Of a DNA stretch of 36,331 nt, positions 19,639 through 30,619 are shown piece after piece; positions within the stretch are counted from its first letter, which is position 1, and the number at the start of each line of letters is the position of its first letter. Position numbers and translations under genes: made by a program. Origin of the DNA: an uncultured Raoultella sp. GTDB lineage: Bacteria; Pseudomonadota; Gammaproteobacteria; Enterobacterales; Enterobacteriaceae. The notes under the pieces are model-generated. The model did no database searches. It worked only from the letters and a program-made list of their open reading frames with translations, and was not told the DNA's origin. The stretch lies in the NCBI GenBank assembly GCA_900759445.1, contig CAAEVH010000041.1, positions 1-36,331 on the forward strand, given 5' to 3'.

Positions 19639-20273
19639 TATTTTTTCTGTTCCAGAGTGATCGGCTGCGCGGAGATCGCTTTCAGTTGCGCGGTCAGGCC
19701 ATCAACGCCTTTGGTGCGCAGCAGGTCGCTCCACTCGTTTTGTTTGGTGGTGATCATGCTCACCCCTTCGGCAATCATATCGTAAGCCTGCCAGTTACCG
19801 GTCTGGGTGTTTTTACGCCACTGGAAATCCAGGCGCACCGGAGGGCGGCCATTGGGATCGATGATCGTCACGCGAATAGGGATGATAGTTGCATCGCCCA
19901 GCGGTTGTTCCGGAGCAATTTGATAGGTTTGACCATGGTACATAGCCAGCGCCTGGCCGTAGGCCTGCTTCAGGTATTCACGGAAGGCGACAAAGTAGGC
20001 TTCGCGCTGCGCCGGGGTCGCATCTTTGTAATACCGGCCCAGAACCAGCGCGCCGGCATACTTCACCTGGACATACGGCATCAGCTCCTGGTCAACGATA
20101 TCACGCAGATAGTTCGGGTTAGCCTGAATCTTCGACTGTTCATTCTTCAGACGATCGAAGGTCTTCTGCGCCGCTTCATTCATCAGCTTATAGGGATTGG
20201 ACTGATCCGCCGCCGTAGCAGCCGTCAAGGGAGCAATCACCAGCATGGCGATCATCATTAAACGTTTAAACAT
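19638..20273 (-). CDS. mlaC: Periplasmic phospholipid-binding protein MlaC
   Basis: MlaC shuttles phospholipids between the outer-membrane MlaA-OmpC complex and the inner-membrane MlaFEDB transporter. A signal peptide (1-22, cut in the AATA/AD region) precedes the Tol2/MlaC fold. The family segments [17 protein letters not shown] and [23 protein letters not shown] parts are present. The 211 residues equal E. coli MlaC. It lies 18 bases after mlaD and overlaps mlaB by one base. Confidence 0.97.
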   Translation of the reverse strand: MFKRLMMIAMLVIAPLTAATAADQSNPYKLMNEAAQKTFDRLKNEQSKIQANPNYLRDIVDQELMPYVQVKYAGALVLGRYYKDATPAQREAYFVAFREYLKQAYGQALAMYHGQTYQIAPEQPLGDATIIPIRVTIIDPNGRPPVRLDFQWRKNTQTGNWQAYDMIAEGVSMITTKQNEWSDLLRTKGVDGLTAQLKAISAQPITLEQKK

Positions 20274-20291
20274 AGGGTGTCTCTCCTGAAA

Positions 20292-20843
20292 TTAATGCGT
20301 CGTGGCGGCCGGTGGCGTCGCGCTAGTATGACTATCTGTCGCTGCCGAATCATCGCCAGAATTCTTATTGTCACTGCCCTTACTGCTATAAAGGAACTGA
20401 CCAATCAGGTCTTCCAGAACCATGGCAGACTTGGTGTCCTGAATAGTGCTGCCATCTTTAAGGATAGACGTCCCCAGTTCCGGATCGTCGAAACCGATAT
20501 TCAGCGCCAGATACTGTTCTCCCAGCAGACCTGAGGTACGAATAGCCAGCGAGCTGGAATCAGGAATATGGTTGTAGCTCTCATCAATATCGAGCGCGAC
20601 CCGCGGCAGGTAGGTTTTCGGGTCAAGCGTAATATCCGCCACCCGGCCCACGACCACGCCGCCAATGCGGACCGGAGAACGCGCCTTCAGCCCACCAATA
20701 TTGTCAAAGGTGGCATAGATACGATACGTCGGCTCGGTACGTAAAGAGGTCACGTTGGCGGCTTTGAGACAGACAAACAGCGCAGCCAGCAACGCAACCA
20801 GTAAGAACACACCTACCCAGATTTCACTTTTTTTCGTTTGCAT
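20292..20843 (-). CDS. mlaD: MCE-domain protein MlaD
   Basis: MlaD is anchored in the inner membrane by one helix (about 8-28) and forms a hexameric periplasmic MCE ring through which lipids pass. The MCE core YATFDNIGGLKARSPVRIGG (about 44-63) is conserved, as is the C-terminal helix SAMVLEDLIGQFLY that lines the pore. The last 25 residues are low-complexity (Ser/Thr/Ala) and end in His. ATG 20843 gives the E. coli length of 183; five upstream codons to 20858 are unlikely. The mlaE stop is four bases upstream. Confidence 0.97.
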   Translation of the reverse strand: MQTKKSEIWVGVFLLVALLAALFVCLKAANVTSLRTEPTYRIYATFDNIGGLKARSPVRIGGVVVGRVADITLDPKTYLPRVALDIDESYNHIPDSSSLAIRTSGLLGEQYLALNIGFDDPELGTSILKDGSTIQDTKSAMVLEDLIGQFLYSSKGSDNKNSGDDSAATDSHTSATPPAATTH

Positions 20844-20847
20844 GAAC

Positions 20848-22448
<1,601 letters not shown>

Positions 22449-22565
22449 AAAATCATCCTTACTAAACATCCCTCGGGCTAAGCATGGCGCGTACCTTCGC
22501 CACAAACCCAACATTTTTACAGAATCTTACCTGCCTGGGTTAGCGAAAGCTGGCATTTGTTTTAC

Positions 22566-22596
22566 TTTTGACAAACATAAAGTCAAAATTAAGAAT
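22566..22596 (+). promoter_or_regulatory. yrbG promoter with a dyad on its -35
   Basis: A consensus TTGACA (22568-22573) and an AAGAAT -10 (22591-22596) are 17 bp apart. The -35 is inside a 7-bp dyad, TTTTGAC (22566-22572) and GTCAAAA (22582-22588), separated by nine bases, a possible operator in the mlaF-yrbG divergent region. Confidence 0.6.
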
Positions 22597-22659
22597 TCGT
22601 TACGCTGCAGATGGACCGGTACAGCGAATCGACGATTATACCTGAAGAAAGGACTTTAG

Positions 22660-23637
22660 ATGCTCTTAGCGACGGCTCTGTTAATAATTGGTTTACTGCT
22701 GGTAGTTTACAGCGCCGATCGTCTGGTCTACGCCGCTTCAATACTTTGCCGCATGATAGGGATCCCCCCGCTCATTATCGGGATGACGGTGGTCAGTATC
22801 GGCACCAGCCTGCCGGAGATCATCGTTTCCGCCGCCGCGTCTCTGCACGGACAGACCGATCTGGCGATCGGCACGGCGCTCGGATCCAATATTACCAATA
22901 TATTATTAATACTCGGCCTCGCTGCCTTGTTGCGTCCATTTACCGTGCATTCTGATATCCTGCGCCGCGAGTTACCGCTAATGTTGCTGGTCAGTTTGCT
23001 GGCAAGCTTTGTGCTGTACGATGGGCAGCTGTCCCGTATGGATGGTCTTTTCTTACTGGCGCTCGCCCTGCTGTGGCTGCTGTTTACGATTAAAATCGCC
23101 CGGCTGGCGGAACGTCAGGGCAGCGATAGCCTGACCCGGGAACAGATGGCAGAGCTTCCACGAGAAGGTTCGCTTCCCGTGGCCCTGCTCTGGCTGGGCG
23201 TAGCCATGATTGTGATGCCTATGGCAACCCGAATGGTCGTGGATAATGCTACCGTGCTGGCAAACTACTTCGCTATCAGCGAGCTCACCGTCGGCTTAAC
23301 GGTGGTGGCGATCGGCACCAGCCTGCCGGAACTGGCAACGACGATTGCCGGGGCACGAAAAGGGGAAGACGATATCGCTATCGGGAATATTATAGGCGCC
23401 AATATCCTGAATATCGCCCTGGTTCTCGGATTACCCGCACTGATCGCCCCGGGAGCGTTCGCACCTGAGGCCTTTACGCGCGACTACACCGTGATGCTGT
23501 TCGTCAGCGTGATATTCGCCCTGCTATGCTGGCGTCGCAAATGGCAACCCGGTCGCCTGGTCGGTGCGCTGCTGGTCGGCGGTTTTGTGGTTTGGTTGGC
23601 GATGCTGTACTGGGCAGCACCGCTCTTCGTTGAATGA
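22660..23637 (+). CDS. yrbG: Calcium/sodium antiporter-family protein YrbG
   Basis: A 325-residue inner-membrane protein of the cation/Ca2+ exchanger superfamily with about ten helices in two inverted halves. Each half carries the alpha repeat: GTSLPE at 48-53 with GTALGSN at 71-77, and GTSLPE at 219-224 with IGANILN further on. Transport activity of E. coli YrbG is not well established, so the ion is inferred. It is first in the plus-strand run leading to kdsD; the kdsD ATG lies 14 bases after its stop. A clear promoter precedes it. Confidence 0.95.
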   Translation: MLLATALLIIGLLLVVYSADRLVYAASILCRMIGIPPLIIGMTVVSIGTSLPEIIVSAAASLHGQTDLAIGTALGSNITNILLILGLAALLRPFTVHSDILRRELPLMLLVSLLASFVLYDGQLSRMDGLFLLALALLWLLFTIKIARLAERQGSDSLTREQMAELPREGSLPVALLWLGVAMIVMPMATRMVVDNATVLANYFAISELTVGLTVVAIGTSLPELATTIAGARKGEDDIAIGNIIGANILNIALVLGLPALIAPGAFAPEAFTRDYTVMLFVSVIFALLCWRRKWQPGRLVGALLVGGFVVWLAMLYWAAPLFVE

Positions 23638-23651
23638 ATCGGGATAACACT

Positions 23652-24638
23652 ATGTCGCAAATAGATTTGCCAACGGATTTTGACTTTCAACGGGTAGGAC
23701 GCGAGGTCCTGGAAATTGAACGTGAAGGTCTGGCTCAACTCGATCAGTACATTAATGAAGATTTCACCCATGCCTGCGAGAAGATCTTCCGCTGCGCGGG
23801 TAAAGTCGTGGTGATGGGGATGGGCAAATCCGGCCATATCGGGCGTAAAATGGCGGCGACGTTTGCCAGCACCGGTACGCCGTCATTTTTCGTTCACCCT
23901 GGGGAAGCGGCCCACGGCGATTTAGGCATGGTGACGCCGAAAGATGTGGTTATCGCGCTCTCGAACTCCGGCGAGTCGAACGAGATCCTGGCGCTGATTC
24001 CGGTGCTCAAACGCCAGCAGGTTCCCCTTATCTGCATCACCAGCCGCCCGGAAAGCAGCATGGCGCGCGCGGCGGACATCCACCTTTGCGTGAAGGTACT
24101 GAAAGAAGCCTGCCCGTTAGGGCTGGCGCCCACCTCCAGCACCACCGCCGCGCTGGTGATGGGCGATGCGCTGGCGGTTGCTCTGCTGGAAGCGCGCGGC
24201 TTTACCGCTGAAGATTTTGCGCTGTCGCACCCTGGCGGCGCACTGGGCCGTAAGCTGTTGCTGCGGGTCAATGATATTATGCATACCGGTGATGAAATCC
24301 CGCACGTCAATGTGCAGGCCACCTTGCGTGATGCGCTGCTGGAAATCACGCGTAAAAATTTAGGCATGACGGCTATCTGTGATGATGACATGAACATCAT
24401 CGGTATTTTCACCGATGGCGACCTGCGCCGGGTATTTGATACCGGTGTCGATATGCGTAATGCCCGTATCGCTGACGTCATGACGCCGGGCGGCATTCGC
24501 ATTCGCCCCGGTATTCTTGCCGTCGATGCGCTGAACCTGATGCAATCTCGCCATATCACCTGTGTGTTAGTTGCCGATGGCGACCGCCTGTTGGGTGTGG
24601 TACATATGCACGATCTCCTGCGCGCAGGCGTAGTGTAA
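23652..24638 (+). CDS. kdsD: D-arabinose 5-phosphate isomerase KdsD
   Basis: KdsD interconverts ribulose-5-phosphate and arabinose-5-phosphate, the entry to Kdo synthesis for LPS. An N-terminal SIS domain (about 35-185) is followed by two CBS domains (about 208-328). The catalytic residues assigned in E. coli, Lys59, Glu111, Glu152 and His193, are all present. The length from ATG 23652 is 328, as in E. coli; a start at 23634 would overlap the yrbG stop and has no ribosome binding site, whereas 23652 has GGGA nine bases upstream. Confidence 0.97.
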   Translation: MSQIDLPTDFDFQRVGREVLEIEREGLAQLDQYINEDFTHACEKIFRCAGKVVVMGMGKSGHIGRKMAATFASTGTPSFFVHPGEAAHGDLGMVTPKDVVIALSNSGESNEILALIPVLKRQQVPLICITSRPESSMARAADIHLCVKVLKEACPLGLAPTSSTTAALVMGDALAVALLEARGFTAEDFALSHPGGALGRKLLLRVNDIMHTGDEIPHVNVQATLRDALLEITRKNLGMTAICDDDMNIIGIFTDGDLRRVFDTGVDMRNARIADVMTPGGIRIRPGILAVDALNLMQSRHITCVLVADGDRLLGVVHMHDLLRAGVV

Positions 24639-24652
24639 GTAAGGATAAAATA

Positions 24653-25219
24653 ATGAATAATGCTGATGCTCTGCAGGAAACCTGCTACGGGCCAGTAAGC
24701 CCTGAGTTTATCGATCGGGCGGCGAAGATCCGTTTATTGATTCTCGACGTAGACGGCGTGCTGTCCGACGGTCTTATCTACATGGGCAACAGCGGTGAAG
24801 AGCTGAAGGCGTTTAATGTTCGCGACGGTTACGGGATTCGCTGCGCGCTGACCTCAGGTATTGAAGTCGCGATTATTACCGGACGAAAAGCTAAACTGGT
24901 AGAAGATCGTTGTCAGACGCTGGGCATTACGCACCTGTATCAGGGGCAGTCCGATAAACTGCTGGCATTTCGCGAATTATTGAGCAAGCTGGCCGTTCGC
25001 CCGGACGAAGTGGCCTACATCGGCGATGATCTTATCGACTGGCCGGTGATGGCCGAGGTCGGCTTAAGCGTGGCAGTGGCGGATGCGCACCCGCTACTGA
25101 TACCGCGAGCGGATTATGTTACCCGCATCGACGGTGGACGCGGGGCGGTACGCGAAGTCTGCGATTTGTTACTATTGGCGCAGGGCAAGCTGGATGAGGC
25201 CAAAGGGCAATCAATATGA
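24653..25219 (+). CDS. kdsC: Kdo-8-phosphate phosphatase KdsC
   Basis: KdsC removes phosphate from Kdo-8-phosphate to give Kdo. It is a cap-less (C0) HAD phosphatase of 188 residues: the nucleophile motif DVDGVLSDG has Asp32 and Asp34, motif II is ITGRKA and motif IV is GDDLIDWP. The glycine-rich C-terminal tail (KLDEAKGQSI) that closes the neighbouring active site in the tetramer is kept. It starts 14 bases after kdsD and its stop overlaps the lptC start (ATGA). Confidence 0.97.
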   Translation: MNNADALQETCYGPVSPEFIDRAAKIRLLILDVDGVLSDGLIYMGNSGEELKAFNVRDGYGIRCALTSGIEVAIITGRKAKLVEDRCQTLGITHLYQGQSDKLLAFRELLSKLAVRPDEVAYIGDDLIDWPVMAEVGLSVAVADAHPLLIPRADYVTRIDGGRGAVREVCDLLLLAQGKLDEAKGQSI

Positions 25220-25791
25220 GTAAAACCAGACGTTGGGTTATCATTTTACTATCGCTGGTCGCGCTTATTCTGATCGGCCTGAATCTGGCGGGTACGGACG
25301 ATACCATTCAGCAAGAGATCGGTCCTGATGACCCGACCTATACCAGTGAACATACCGACACCGTTGTTTACAGCCCGGAAGGGGCGCTTAACTACCGCTT
25401 AATCGCCGAGCATGTGGAGTATTTTTCCGCCCAGGAAGTATCGTGGTTCACCAAACCGGTGATGACCACGTTTGATACCAACAAGGTACCCACCTGGTCT
25501 ATCAAAGCGGATAAAGCCAAACTGACTAAAGATCGCATGCTGTATCTTTACGGAAACGTCGAGGTGGACGCGCTGAGCGCGGACTCTCAATTGCGCAAAA
25601 TTACGACGGATAACGCCCAGATAAACCTGGTGACGCAAGATGTTACCTCTGATGACATGGTGACGTTGTACGGGACGACATTTAATTCCAGCGGCCTGAA
25701 AATGCGCGGAAATTTACGCAGCAAAACTGCCGAGCTGATTGAAAAGGTTAGAACCTCTTATGAAATTCAGAACAAACAAACTCAGCCTTAA
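25216..25791 (+). CDS. lptC: LPS export protein LptC
   Basis: LptC is a bitopic inner-membrane protein that receives LPS from LptB2FG and passes it to LptA. One membrane helix (about 7-24) anchors a beta-jellyroll periplasmic domain. The 191 residues equal E. coli LptC. The start overlaps the kdsC stop by four bases and the 3' end overlaps lptA by 32 bases, so all three are tightly coupled. Confidence 0.96.
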   Translation: MSKTRRWVIILLSLVALILIGLNLAGTDDTIQQEIGPDDPTYTSEHTDTVVYSPEGALNYRLIAEHVEYFSAQEVSWFTKPVMTTFDTNKVPTWSIKADKAKLTKDRMLYLYGNVEVDALSADSQLRKITTDNAQINLVTQDVTSDDMVTLYGTTFNSSGLKMRGNLRSKTAELIEKVRTSYEIQNKQTQP

Positions 25792-26305
25792 GATTGCGCT
25801 CGCCAGCGCCTTACTGGCCGCCAGCCTGCCGGCACTGGCAAAAACCGGCGATACCGATCAACCGATTCACATCGAATCCGATCAGCAGTCACTGGATATG
25901 CAGGGTAATGTCGTTACCTTCACCGGTAATGTCGTCGTCACCCAGGGGACCATTAAAATCAACGCCGATAAGGTGGTGGTGACCCGTCCTGGCGGTGAAA
26001 AAGGTAAAGAAGTGATCGACGGTTACGGTAATCCGGCAACCTTCTACCAGATGCAGGACAACGGCAAGCCGGTGAAAGGCCGCGCGCAGAAAATGCACTA
26101 TGAATTGCAGAATGATTTTGTGGTGCTGACCGGCAACGCGCACCTGGATCAGCTCGACAGCAACATCCAGGGCGACAAAATCACCTATCTGGTGAAAGAG
26201 CAGAAAATGCAGGCGTTCAGCAATAAAGGCGGACGCGTGACGACGGTTCTGGTTCCTTCGCAGCTGCAAGACAAAAGCACCAACCAGCAAAAGAAGGGTA
26301 ACTAA
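25760..26305 (+). CDS. lptA: Periplasmic LPS-bridge protein LptA
   Basis: LptA polymerises into the periplasmic bridge that carries LPS to LptD. A signal peptide (about 1-27, cut after ALA) precedes the beta-jellyroll with DTDQPIHIESDQQSLDMQ and VVTFTGNVVVTQG. ATG 25760 is the family start and lies inside lptC. The mature protein is close to E. coli LptA, but the C-terminal linker before QKKGN is four residues shorter (181 against 185). Confidence 0.96.
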   Translation: MKFRTNKLSLKIALASALLAASLPALAKTGDTDQPIHIESDQQSLDMQGNVVTFTGNVVVTQGTIKINADKVVVTRPGGEKGKEVIDGYGNPATFYQMQDNGKPVKGRAQKMHYELQNDFVVLTGNAHLDQLDSNIQGDKITYLVKEQKMQAFSNKGGRVTTVLVPSQLQDKSTNQQKKGN

Positions 26306-26311
26306 TTCGTT

Positions 26312-27037
26312 ATGGCAACATTAACCGCAAAGAATCTCGCCAAGGCGTATAAAGGCCGCCGCGTGGTGGAAGATGTCAGTCTGACCGTCAACTCTGGCGA
26401 GATCGTTGGCCTCCTCGGGCCGAACGGCGCCGGTAAAACCACGACCTTCTACATGGTGGTCGGCATTGTACCGCGCGACGCTGGCAACATTATCATCGAC
26501 GATGAAGATATCAGCCTGCTGCCGCTGCATGCCCGCGCGCGTCGGGGTATCGGCTATCTGCCGCAGGAAGCCTCCATTTTCCGCCGCCTGAGCGTGTACG
26601 ATAATTTAATGGCGGTGTTGCAGATTCGTGACGATCTCAGCAGCGAGCAGCGTGAAGACCGCGCGAAAGAGCTGATGGAAGAATTTCACATCGAGCATCT
26701 GCGCGACAGCCTCGGTCAGGCGCTGTCCGGCGGTGAACGCCGCCGCGTTGAAATCGCCCGCGCGCTGGCCGCTAATCCGAAATTCATTCTGCTGGATGAG
26801 CCTTTTGCCGGGGTTGACCCCATTTCCGTTATTGATATCAAACGCATCATCGAGCATCTGCGCGACAGTGGTCTTGGCGTGCTGATCACCGACCATAACG
26901 TCAGGGAGACGCTGGCCGTCTGCGAACGCGCCTATATCGTCAGCCAGGGTCATCTGATCGCCCACGGCACCCCGCAGCAAATCCTTGAAGACGAGCAGGT
27001 TAAGCGCGTGTATCTTGGGGAAGACTTCAGACTCTGA
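26312..27037 (+). CDS. lptB: LPS export ABC ATPase LptB
   Basis: LptB dimerises to drive LPS extraction through LptFG. In 241 residues Walker A GPNGAGKT (36-43), Q-loop Gln85, signature LSGGE (138-142), Walker B FILLDEP (158-164) and the switch His195 are intact. It starts six bases after lptA and ends 47 bases before rpoN. lptF and lptG lie elsewhere, as usual in enterics. Confidence 0.98.
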   Translation: MATLTAKNLAKAYKGRRVVEDVSLTVNSGEIVGLLGPNGAGKTTTFYMVVGIVPRDAGNIIIDDEDISLLPLHARARRGIGYLPQEASIFRRLSVYDNLMAVLQIRDDLSSEQREDRAKELMEEFHIEHLRDSLGQALSGGERRRVEIARALAANPKFILLDEPFAGVDPISVIDIKRIIEHLRDSGLGVLITDHNVRETLAVCERAYIVSQGHLIAHGTPQQILEDEQVKRVYLGEDFRL

Positions 27038-27084
27038 TAGGGTAGAGGTTACAGACGTTTTAGCCGGAGATATTAGCCCTGAAT

Positions 27085-28518
27085 ATGAAGCAAGGTTTGC
27101 AATTAAGGCTAAGCCAACAGCTTGCCATGACGCCACAACTGCAACAGGCTATTCGCTTGCTGCAGCTGTCCACGTTAGAACTCCAGCAAGAACTCCAGCA
27201 GGCGCTGGAGAGTAATCCGCTGCTTGAGCAAACCGATCTTCACGAAGAGGTAGAAACCAAAGAGGTCGAGGACCGCGAATCGCTGGACACCGTCGACGCT
27301 CTTGAACAAAAAGATATGCCGGAAGAGCTGCCGCTCGACGCCAGCTGGGATGAAATCTACACCGCTGGCACCCCGTCCGGAAACGGCGTTGACTACCAGG
27401 ACGACGAACTGCCTGTCTATCAAGGCGAAACGACCCAAAGCCTGCAGGATTACCTGATGTGGCAGGTTGAACTGACGCCGTTTACCGACACCGACCGCGC
27501 CATCGCCACGTCGATTGTCGATGCCGTTGATGACACCGGCTATCTCACCATTCGGCTGGAAGATATTGTCGAGAGTATCGACGATGACGAAATTGGTCTC
27601 GAAGAAGTTGAAGCGGTGCTAAAGCGTATTCAGCGCTTTGACCCGGTCGGCGTCGCGGCAAAAGATCTGCGCGACTGTCTGCTGGTTCAGCTTTCCCAAT
27701 ATGCCAAAGAGACGCCGTGGCTGGATGAAGCGCGACTGATCATCAGCGATCATCTCGATCTGCTCGCCAACCATGATTTCCGCTCCCTGATGCGCGTCAC
27801 CCGACTGAAAGAAGAGGTGCTGAAAGAAGCCGTTAATCTCATCCAGTCCCTCGATCCGCGCCCCGGTCAGTCGATCCAGACCAGCGAACCGGAATACGTC
27901 ATTCCCGACGTACTGGTACGTAAGGTCAGCGGTCGCTGGGTAGTGGAGCTTAACTCCGACAGCATCCCACGCCTGAAGATTAATCAGCATTACGCGGCCA
28001 TGGGCAACAGCGCGCGCAATGATGCAGACAGCCAGTTTATCCGCAGCAACCTGCAGGAAGCTCGCTGGCTGATCAAGAGTCTGGAAAGCCGCAATGATAC
28101 GCTGCTGCGCGTCAGCCGCTGCATCGTCGAACAGCAGCAGGCCTTCTTCGATCAGGGTGAAGAGTTCATGAAACCGATGGTGCTGGCGGATATTGCTCAG
28201 GCCGTCGAAATGCATGAATCCACCATTTCACGCGTTACCACCCAAAAATATCTGCACAGTCCGCGCGGTATTTTTGAGCTGAAATATTTCTTTTCCAGCC
28301 ACGTGAATACGGAAGGCGGCGGCGAGGCATCGTCGACGGCCATTCGTGCGCTGGTGAAGAAGTTAATCGCCGCGGAGAATCCCGCGAAGCCGTTGAGTGA
28401 CAGTAAGCTGACCACCATCCTGTCCGAACAGGGTATCATGGTGGCACGTCGTACCGTCGCTAAGTACCGAGAGTCTTTATCCATTCCGCCATCTAACCAG
28501 CGTAAACAACTGGTTTGA
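27085..28518 (+). CDS. rpoN: RNA polymerase sigma-54 factor RpoN
   Basis: Sigma-54 directs RNA polymerase to -24/-12 promoters used for nitrogen assimilation and other functions, with AAA+ activators. Region I (1-50) is rich in Gln and Leu ([18 protein letters not shown]), region II (about 55-110) is acidic, the core-binding region follows, then a helix-turn-helix (about 365-390) and the RpoN box [10 protein letters not shown] (454-463). The 477 residues equal the enterobacterial norm. hpf, ptsN, rapZ and npr follow as in all enterics. Confidence 0.98.
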   Translation: MKQGLQLRLSQQLAMTPQLQQAIRLLQLSTLELQQELQQALESNPLLEQTDLHEEVETKEVEDRESLDTVDALEQKDMPEELPLDASWDEIYTAGTPSGNGVDYQDDELPVYQGETTQSLQDYLMWQVELTPFTDTDRAIATSIVDAVDDTGYLTIRLEDIVESIDDDEIGLEEVEAVLKRIQRFDPVGVAAKDLRDCLLVQLSQYAKETPWLDEARLIISDHLDLLANHDFRSLMRVTRLKEEVLKEAVNLIQSLDPRPGQSIQTSEPEYVIPDVLVRKVSGRWVVELNSDSIPRLKINQHYAAMGNSARNDADSQFIRSNLQEARWLIKSLESRNDTLLRVSRCIVEQQQAFFDQGEEFMKPMVLADIAQAVEMHESTISRVTTQKYLHSPRGIFELKYFFSSHVNTEGGGEASSTAIRALVKKLIAAENPAKPLSDSKLTTILSEQGIMVARRTVAKYRESLSIPPSNQRKQLV

Positions 28519-28540
28519 TACAACCGATAAGGAAGACACT

Positions 28541-28828
28541 ATGCAGCTCAACATTACAGGACACAACGTCGAGATCACCCCTGCACTGCGTGAATTCGTT
28601 AATGCGAAGTTCAGCAAGCTGGAGCAGTTTTTCGACAGGATCAATCAGGTCTATATTGTGTTAAAAGTAGAGAAGGTGACGCAAATTGCGGATGCCAATC
28701 TGCATGTCAACGGTGGCGAAATCCATGCCAGTGCGGAAGGGCAGGATATGTATGCCGCTATCGATGGACTCATCGATAAGCTGGCAAGACAGTTAACAAA
28801 ACATAAAGATAAACTAAAACAACACTAA
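28541..28828 (+). CDS. hpf: Ribosome hibernation promoting factor HPF
   Basis: Short-form HPF (95 residues) binds the decoding region of the 30S subunit and promotes 100S dimers in stationary phase, together with RMF. The S30AE domain covers the whole protein (start MQLNITGHNVEITPALREFV). No long C-terminal dimerisation domain is present, as expected for gammaproteobacteria. It follows rpoN by 22 bases; a long hairpin separates it from ptsN. Confidence 0.97.
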   Translation: MQLNITGHNVEITPALREFVNAKFSKLEQFFDRINQVYIVLKVEKVTQIADANLHVNGGEIHASAEGQDMYAAIDGLIDKLARQLTKHKDKLKQH

Positions 28829-28840
28829 TTGTCCGGGCGC

Positions 28841-28885
28841 CGCCCTTGCCTGCTGCCGGCTTTCATCGGCGGCAGGCGAGGGGCG
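28841..28885 (+). other. Long hairpin between hpf and ptsN
   Basis: Arms 28841-28858 and 28867-28885 form about 17 base pairs with one bulge and wobbles around an eight-base loop. No T-run follows and ptsN starts 15 bases later, so it likely protects the hpf message or acts as a processing or partial termination site. Confidence 0.7.
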
Positions 28886-28900
28886 CGCTCAGGTGAAATT

Positions 28901-29389
28901 ATGATGAACAACGATTCGGCTCTACAACTGAGCAACGTCCTTAACCAGGAATGTACCCGTAGCCAGGTTCACTGCCAGAGCAAAAAGCGCGCGCTGGAAA
29001 TCATCAGTGAACTGGCAGCAAAACAGTTAGGTTTGCCACCGCAGGTGGTGTTTGAGGCGATCCTTACCCGCGAGAAAATGGGCAGTACCGGGATTGGCAA
29101 CGGGATTGCCATTCCGCACGGCAAACTCGAAGAGGATACGCTGCGCGCCGTCGGCGTGTTTGTCCAGCTGGAGACTCCGATCGCCTTTGATGCCATCGAC
29201 AACCAGCCGGTCGATCTGCTGTTTGCGCTTCTGGTCCCGGCTGACCAGACCAAAACCCATCTGCATACGCTGTCGCTGGTCGCAAAACGACTGGCGGATA
29301 AAACGATTTGCCGCCGCCTGCGCGCGGCGCAAAGCGATGAAGAGCTGTATGAGATCATCACCGAAGCAGGAAGCAACGATGACGTATAA
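28901..29389 (+). CDS. ptsN: Nitrogen PTS enzyme IIA PtsN
   Basis: PtsN (EIIANtr) is the last phosphoacceptor of the PtsP-NPr-PtsN chain; its unphosphorylated form regulates potassium transport and other targets. The 162-residue PTS EIIA type-2 domain has the phosphorylated His73 in AIPHGKLEED. ATG 28901 has AGGTG upstream and matches the E. coli start; the immediately following ATG (28904) is an alternative. NPr, its phosphodonor, is encoded two genes down. Confidence 0.97.
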   Translation: MMNNDSALQLSNVLNQECTRSQVHCQSKKRALEIISELAAKQLGLPPQVVFEAILTREKMGSTGIGNGIAIPHGKLEEDTLRAVGVFVQLETPIAFDAIDNQPVDLLFALLVPADQTKTHLHTLSLVAKRLADKTICRRLRAAQSDEELYEIITEAGSNDDV

Positions 29390-29434
29390 CGGCCGTCACC
29401 CCCTACCCTTTATCGTACTGAGGAGAAACGGTAC

Positions 29435-30289
29435 ATGGTACTGATGATCGTCAGCGGCCGCTCAGGCTCGGGGAAATCCGTCGCTCTGCGGGCGCTGGAA
29501 GATATGGGCTTCTACTGCGTAGATAACCTGCCGGTAGTGCTGTTGCCTGAGCTGGCGAGATCGCTGGCCGACAGAAACATCTCTGCCGCCGTCAGCATTG
29601 ACGTGCGTAACATGCCGGAATCGCCAGAGATCTTTGAACAGGCGATGAAAAATCTGCCTGAGGCATTTTCCCCTCAGCTGCTGTTCCTTGATGCTGACCG
29701 CAATACGCTGATCCGCCGCTACAGCGACACCCGTCGTCTGCATCCGCTATCAAGCAAAAATCTGTCGCTGGAAAGCGCGATTGACGAAGAGAGCGCCCTG
29801 CTGGAGCCGCTGCGTTCCCGCGCCGACCTGATCGTCGATACTTCAGAGATGTCGGTACATGAGCTGGCGGAAATGCTCCGTACCCGTCTGCTCGGCAAGC
29901 GCGAACGTGAGCTGACCATGGTCTTTGAATCCTTTGGCTTTAAGCACGGTATCCCGATTGATGCCGATTACGTCTTTGACGTACGCTTCCTGCCAAACCC
30001 GCACTGGGATCCGAAACTGCGTCCAATGACCGGTCTGGATAAACCGGTGGCCGCCTTCCTTGACCGGCACACGGAAGTTCACAATTTTATTTACCAGACC
30101 CGCAGCTATCTTGAGCTATGGTTACCGATGCTGGAAACCAATAATCGCAGCTATCTGACGGTGGCGATTGGTTGTACCGGCGGTAAACACCGTTCGGTCT
30201 ACATTGCCGAACAGCTGGCTGATTACTTCCGCTCACGCGGTAAGAACGTGCAGTCTCGCCATCGGACGCTGGAAAAACGCAAATCATGA
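29435..30289 (+). CDS. rapZ: RNase adapter protein RapZ
   Basis: RapZ senses glucosamine-6-phosphate and delivers the sRNA GlmZ to RNase E, thereby limiting glmS. The N-terminal kinase-like domain has Walker A GRSGSGKS (8-15); the C-terminal domain has GCTGGKHRS (246-254) and ends in the basic tail with Lys270, Lys281, Arg282 and Lys283 that binds RNA in E. coli. The 284 residues equal E. coli RapZ. Its stop overlaps the npr start (ATGA). The target pathway includes glmM in this window. Confidence 0.98.
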   Translation: MVLMIVSGRSGSGKSVALRALEDMGFYCVDNLPVVLLPELARSLADRNISAAVSIDVRNMPESPEIFEQAMKNLPEAFSPQLLFLDADRNTLIRRYSDTRRLHPLSSKNLSLESAIDEESALLEPLRSRADLIVDTSEMSVHELAEMLRTRLLGKRERELTMVFESFGFKHGIPIDADYVFDVRFLPNPHWDPKLRPMTGLDKPVAAFLDRHTEVHNFIYQTRSYLELWLPMLETNNRSYLTVAIGCTGGKHRSVYIAEQLADYFRSRGKNVQSRHRTLEKRKS

Positions 30290-30558
30290 CCGTAAAGCAG
30301 ATCGTTGAAATCACCAATAAACTCGGGATGCATGCCCGCCCGGCGATGAAGTTGTTTGAGCTGATGCAGAATTATGATGCGGAAGTCCTGCTGCGCAACG
30401 ACGAGGGGACGGAAGCGGAAGCCAATAGCGTCATTGCCCTGCTGATGCTCGACTCAGCCAAAGGTCGGCAAATCGAGATTGAAGCCAACGGTCCGCAGGA
30501 AGTCGAGGCGCTGGCAGCGGTTATCGCGCTGTTCAACGCCGGTTTTGACGAAGACTAA
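30286..30558 (+). CDS. ptsO: Nitrogen PTS phosphocarrier NPr
   Basis: NPr is the HPr-like carrier between PtsP and PtsN. The 90-residue HPr fold has the phosphorylated His16 in [15 protein letters not shown]. The Ser46-type regulatory helix typical of Firmicutes HPr is not needed here. It is the last gene of the rpoN cluster; its start overlaps rapZ by four bases and a weak terminator follows. Also called npr. Confidence 0.97.
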   Translation: MTVKQIVEITNKLGMHARPAMKLFELMQNYDAEVLLRNDEGTEAEANSVIALLMLDSAKGRQIEIEANGPQEVEALAAVIALFNAGFDED

Positions 30559-30573
30559 GCATTCCCGCCTCTT

Positions 30574-30606
30574 CCCCGGCTGTACAACGCTGACCGGGGC
30601 TATTGT
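30574..30606 (+). terminator. Weak terminator after npr
   Basis: A 6-bp stem CCCCGG/CCGGGG (30574-30579 with 30594-30599) encloses 14 bases and is followed by CTATTGTTT, an imperfect T-rich tail. The convergent mtgA ends 20 bases further on. Confidence 0.55.
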
Positions 30607-30619
30607 TTCTGCCGTGACC

